From Halobacteriales archaeon QS_9_67_15 (GTDB lineage Archaea > Halobacteriota > Halobacteria > Halobacteriales > Haloarculaceae): DNA of 15,941 nt. The stretch is taken from the NCBI GenBank assembly GCA_003023165.1, contig PXSD01000013.1:1-15941 (forward strand), given 5' to 3'. Of the stretch, positions 12,730 to 15,941 are shown piece by piece (the first letter of the stretch is position 1; every line of letters begins with the position of its first letter). Under the pieces are notes generated by a model. The model was given only the letters and a program-made list of their open reading frames with translations. It was not told where the DNA came from and ran no database searches. The position numbers and the translations under genes were made by a program.

Positions 12730-14886
12730 ATGAGTGAGAATATCGACACCGACGAACCGTCCGCGGGAGACGCGGACGAAACCGAGGAGGTCGGCGCAAC
12801 CGGCGAGGAGGCTCCGGACTCGACCCCCGACGAACAGGGGACAGATCCGGAGACGTCGGTCGACGCCGACGGTGGCGAGGATCCCGCCGGCGAGGAGTCC
12901 GAGGACGGCGGCAACGCCGTCCCGGTCGACAGCGACGAGAGTCTCGGGAGCGCGGTCGAGATCGACACCGACGAGGCCGCGATCGAGAACGCGGACGAGG
13001 ACCTGCTCGGTGGACTCGAAATCGAAACCACGGCCGACATCGAGGTCCCGGACCGACTGGTGGACCAGGTCATCGGGCAGGACCACGCTCGGGACGTAGT
13101 GAAGAAAGCGGCCAAACAGCGCCGCCACGTGATGATGATCGGCTCGCCGGGGACGGGCAAATCGATGCTCGCCAAGGCGATGAGCCAGCTACTCCCCAAG
13201 GAGGAACTCCAGGACGTTCTCGTCTACCACAACCCCGACGACGGCAACGCGCCGAAGATCCGGACCGTTCCGGCGGGGAAGGGCGAACAGATCGTCGACG
13301 CCCACAAGGAGGAGGCGCGCAAGCGCAACCAGATGCGGTCGTTCCTGATGTGGATCATCATCGCGATCATCATCGGGTACGCGCTGCTCATCCAGGGGTC
13401 CGTGCTCATCGGCATCCTCGCGGCCGGGGTCGTCTACCTGGCCTTCCGTTACGGCTCCCGGGGCAACGACTCGATGATCCCGAACCTGCTGGTCAACAAC
13501 GCGAACCAGCAGACCGCGCCGTTCGAGGACGCCACCGGCGCCCACGCCGGTGCGCTGCTGGGCGACGTCCGCCACGACCCGTTCCAGTCCGGCGGCATGG
13601 AGACGCCGAGCCACGACCGCGTCGAGGCCGGCGACATCCACAAGGCCAACAAAGGCGTGCTGTTCATCGACGAGATCAACACGCTCGACATCCGCTCCCA
13701 GCAGAAGCTGATGACGGCCATCCAGGAGGGGGAGTTCTCCATCACCGGCCAGTCGGAGCGCTCCTCGGGCGCGATGGTCCAGACCGAGCCCGTCCCGACG
13801 GACTTCATCATCGTCGCGGCCGGGAACCTCGACGCCATGGAGAACATGCACCCCGCCCTGCGCTCGCGCATCAAGGGGTACGGGTACGAGGTGTACATGG
13901 ACGACACCATCGAGGACGAGCCCGAGATGCGCCGGAAGTACTCCCGGTTCGTCGCTCAGGAAGTCGAGAAAGACGGTCGCCTGCCCCACTACACCGAGGA
14001 CGCGGTCGAGGAGGTCATCCTCGAAGCTCGGCGGCGCTCCGGCCGCAAAGGGCACCTCTCGCTGAAGCTGCGCGACCTCGGCGGACTGGTCCGCGTCGCG
14101 GGCGACATCGCTCGCGCCGAGGACAAGGAGTTCACCGAGCGCGGAGACGTGCTCGAAGCAAAGAAGCGCTCCCGGTCGATCGAGCAACAGCTCGCGGACA
14201 ACTACATCGAGCGCCGCAAGGACTACGAACTCACCGTCAACCAGGGCGACGTGATCGGTCGCGTCAACGGCCTCGCGGTCATGGGCGAGGATTCCGGTAT
14301 CGTCCTCCCCGTCATGGCCGAGGTCACGCCCTCGCAGGGGCCCGGGCAGGTCATCGCGACCGGCCAGCTCCAGGAGATGGCCGAGGAGGCGGTCCAGAAC
14401 GTCTCGGCCATCATCAAGAAGTTCAGCGACGAGGACATCTCCGAAAAGGACGTCCACATCCAGTTCGTCCAGGCCGGTGAGGGCGGCGTCGACGGCGACT
14501 CCGCCTCTATCACGGTCGCGACCGCGGTTATCTCCGCGCTGGAGGACGTTCCCGTCGAGCAGAACCTCGCGATGACCGGCTCGCTGTCGGTCCGGGGCGA
14601 CGTGCTCCCGGTCGGCGGCGTCACGCACAAGATCGAGGCCGCCGCGAAGTCGGGCCTCGACACGGTCATCATTCCGAAGGCCAACGAGCAGGACGTGATG
14701 ATCGAAGACGAGTACAAGGACCAGATCGACATCGTGCCGGTCCAGCACATCTCCGAGGTGCTGGAGGTCGCCCTCGCGGGCGAGCCCGAGAAGGACTCGC
14801 TGGTCGACCGCCTCAAGTCCATCACGGGCAAGGCGCTCGAACAGCGCGAAGTCGGCCAGACCGGCGGCTCCCCGAGCCCGCAGTAA
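12730..14886 (+). CDS. lonB: Membrane-anchored ATP-dependent Lon protease, archaeal LonB
   Basis: LonB is a membrane-bound AAA+ protease that removes damaged and regulatory proteins. The 718-residue protein has a very acidic, probably unstructured N-terminus (about 1-100). Walker A is GSPGTGKS (138-145). Two membrane helices (about 205-221 and 224-239) are inserted within the AAA+ domain, the LonB hallmark. VLFIDEIN (310-317) is Walker B, followed by AAGNLDAMENMHPALRSRIK. The C-terminal domain carries Ser591 in GDSAS and Lys634 in VTHKIEAA, 43 residues apart, the Ser-Lys dyad spacing of LonB. The frame is open upstream to 12352, but only the ATG at 12730 begins plausible acidic sequence. A CPBP-family protease gene follows after 105 bases. 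Confidence 0.97.
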   Translation: MSENIDTDEPSAGDADETEEVGATGEEAPDSTPDEQGTDPETSVDADGGEDPAGEESEDGGNAVPVDSDESLGSAVEIDTDEAAIENADEDLLGGLEIETTADIEVPDRLVDQVIGQDHARDVVKKAAKQRRHVMMIGSPGTGKSMLAKAMSQLLPKEELQDVLVYHNPDDGNAPKIRTVPAGKGEQIVDAHKEEARKRNQMRSFLMWIIIAIIIGYALLIQGSVLIGILAAGVVYLAFRYGSRGNDSMIPNLLVNNANQQTAPFEDATGAHAGALLGDVRHDPFQSGGMETPSHDRVEAGDIHKANKGVLFIDEINTLDIRSQQKLMTAIQEGEFSITGQSERSSGAMVQTEPVPTDFIIVAAGNLDAMENMHPALRSRIKGYGYEVYMDDTIEDEPEMRRKYSRFVAQEVEKDGRLPHYTEDAVEEVILEARRRSGRKGHLSLKLRDLGGLVRVAGDIARAEDKEFTERGDVLEAKKRSRSIEQQLADNYIERRKDYELTVNQGDVIGRVNGLAVMGEDSGIVLPVMAEVTPSQGPGQVIATGQLQEMAEEAVQNVSAIIKKFSDEDISEKDVHIQFVQAGEGGVDGDSASITVATAVISALEDVPVEQNLAMTGSLSVRGDVLPVGGVTHKIEAAAKSGLDTVIIPKANEQDVMIEDEYKDQIDIVPVQHISEVLEVALAGEPEKDSLVDRLKSITGKALEQREVGQTGGSPSPQ

Positions 14887-14991
14887 CTCGGCTCCGCCGT
14901 CGCTGGATTCTCGCTTTCCCGTTCCGTCCGACTCGCCAGCGGTCGCTCGCGCTCCGAAACGTCTTTCGACGGGCCAACCCCAACTCCGGAC

Positions 14992-15941
14992 GTGACAGGC
15001 TGGGCTCTCGCCGTCGCCAGCGGACCAGTGGCCGCCGTGCCGTCGGAGACAGTCCTCGCGGCCCCACCGCTCGTGGGACCGGCGGAGACGGACCTGCCGG
15101 CGTTCGTCTGGCTCACCGGGTTCGTCCTCACCGGGTTCCTGATCCTCGCGCGGCTCTCGCAGGGGGTCGTCGACGACGGGACCGACGACCGAGACGGCCG
15201 TCACGAGCGCGCCCGTCCCGTCCGCGTCGACCCGCGCGAGTCGGGACGACCGAGACTCGAGTCCGATACGAGCGAGGCGAACACGACGGAGGGCGAGTCG
15301 ACGACTGCGGACCCGGACTCGGCCGCACACCCGCTCGCACCGGGCGATGCGGTCGGCAGAGAGCTGATAGACGACCCGACAGGGAGGACTGAGAACGGGC
15401 CCGGGGCACCGGGCGGACAGCGACGTTGGCAAGAGGGCGACCCACCGCCGGTCGAGCGGCCCCCCGTCCCACGCGTGGCGGAGCACCAGACCATGTCGCC
15501 GGGACTGCTCTTGCTCAACGTCGCGCTCACGCAGGGGCTGTTCGGCGCGATCCTCGCGGGCGGTGCGTGGTACTTCGGCGTCCCACTGGACGTACTCGGC
15601 GTCGGCGGTCAGGCGCTCTCGACGAGACTCCCGGCACTCGCGGTCGGGCTCGGGTTCGGTCTCGTCCTCTGGACCGGGAACGAACTCGCGTCGGGGCTGG
15701 CGGCGGCCTCGGGGGCCGATTACGACGAGGGGCTTCGCGAACTGCTCGCTCCGAGCGACCGTCGCGCGTGGTTGCTCCTGCTCGGAGCGACGCTCCCGGT
15801 GATCGCGGTCGTCGAGGAGTTCATCTTCCGCGCGGCGGTCGTCGGCGCGCCCGGGGCTGCGTTCGGCGTGTCGCCGTGGGCGCTGGCGGTCGTCTCTTCG
15901 GTCGCGTTCGCGCTCGGTCACGGCGCTCAGGGCCGAGTCGG
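14992..15941 (+). CDS. CPBP-family intramembrane metalloprotease, cut by window end
   Basis: The frame is open from a GTG at 14992 to the end of the window (316 codons) without a stop. The N-terminus is hydrophobic (a segment near 37-53, LPAFVWLTGFVLTGFLILAR). A long polar, Pro- and acid-rich linker runs to about residue 165, then come membrane segments (LLLLNVALTQGLFGAILAGG, LPALAVGLGFGLVLWTG, WLLLLGATLPVIAVV). EEFIFR (275-280) is the first CPBP/ABI motif and FALGHG, with His310, the second. The family includes CAAX-processing proteases and bacteriocin-immunity-like proteins; the substrate here is unknown. A GTG start with AAACGTCTTT about 30 bases upstream fits a leaderless start. An ATG at 15494 would lose the first membrane segment. 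Confidence 0.85.
   Translation, partial: MTGWALAVASGPVAAVPSETVLAAPPLVGPAETDLPAFVWLTGFVLTGFLILARLSQGVVDDGTDDRDGRHERARPVRVDPRESGRPRLESDTSEANTTEGESTTADPDSAAHPLAPGDAVGRELIDDPTGRTENGPGAPGGQRRWQEGDPPPVERPPVPRVAEHQTMSPGLLLLNVALTQGLFGAILAGGAWYFGVPLDVLGVGGQALSTRLPALAVGLGFGLVLWTGNELASGLAAASGADYDEGLRELLAPSDRRAWLLLLGATLPVIAVVEEFIFRAAVVGAPGAAFGVSPWALAVVSSVAFALGHGAQGRV

Noticed and set aside
13189..15921. 910-codon open frame on the minus strand antisense to lonB and the CPBP gene
   Set aside because: It mirrors the high-GC codon pattern of the sense genes. Its translation is low-complexity (Arg, Asp, Gly, Val, Leu) and has no recognisable domain, while the sense strand encodes clear families.
1..15941. 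CRISPR arrays, insertion sequences, defence genes, tRNA or rRNA genes
   Set aside because: No regularly spaced repeats, transposase motifs, defence-type domains or cloverleaf-like RNA sequences were recognised by eye in either strand.

Overview
The window looks like chromosomal DNA of a haloarchaeon (class Halobacteria). GC is high, the proteins are strongly acidic, and genes are closely packed, many with a TATA-like box about 25-30 nt before the start codon and little or no leader. The gene set is characteristic: an HTH-ThiN regulator, archaeal Pth2, 20S proteasome alpha and beta, a group II chaperonin, archaeal NadM and membrane-anchored LonB. It is mostly housekeeping DNA. I see no CRISPR array, transposase, phage gene, tRNA or rRNA, and no convincing new multi-gene system.

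Region by region: 1-1178 holds the 3' part of methionyl-tRNA synthetase (metG), but the gene is broken. Its middle (about 564-835) is a reverse-complemented copy of metG's own catalytic-domain sequence, and the first 55 bases of the window match it perfectly in inverted orientation. The C-terminal tRNA-binding domain resumes at about 837 in another frame. On the minus strand, 1214-3418 carries dcd (dCTP deaminase, C-terminus frameshifted, 3' end partly duplicated), then thiR, then a methyltransferase whose start overlaps the thiR stop by one base. Next come a minus-strand YdjM/DUF457 membrane protein (3482-4030) and plus-strand pth2 (4195-4533). The 305-bp gap after pth2 holds a palindromic element.

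From 4839 to 6288, psmA and psmB overlap by 8 bases and encode both ring types of the 20S proteasome. A small winged-helix regulator (minus) and a PPOX/F420-type flavoprotein (plus) are divergent across a gap with a perfect 19-bp palindrome and a degenerate repeated motif. A methyltransferase and a GT2 glycosyltransferase follow on plus, and an amidohydrolase-fold protein on minus. The last third holds a thermosome subunit without the usual Gly-Met tail, nadM (minus), lonB (plus) and the start of a CPBP-family intramembrane protease cut by the window end.

Functionally, much of the window is protein quality control: proteasome, thermosome, Lon, CPBP protease and peptidyl-tRNA hydrolase. Nucleotide and cofactor genes (dcd, thiR, nadM) are interspersed. 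The points most worth checking are the metG inverted duplication and the dcd 3' rearrangement, only about 2 kb apart. Each is either a local assembly error or a real, recent rearrangement; metG should be essential, so an intact copy or a corrected assembly is expected.
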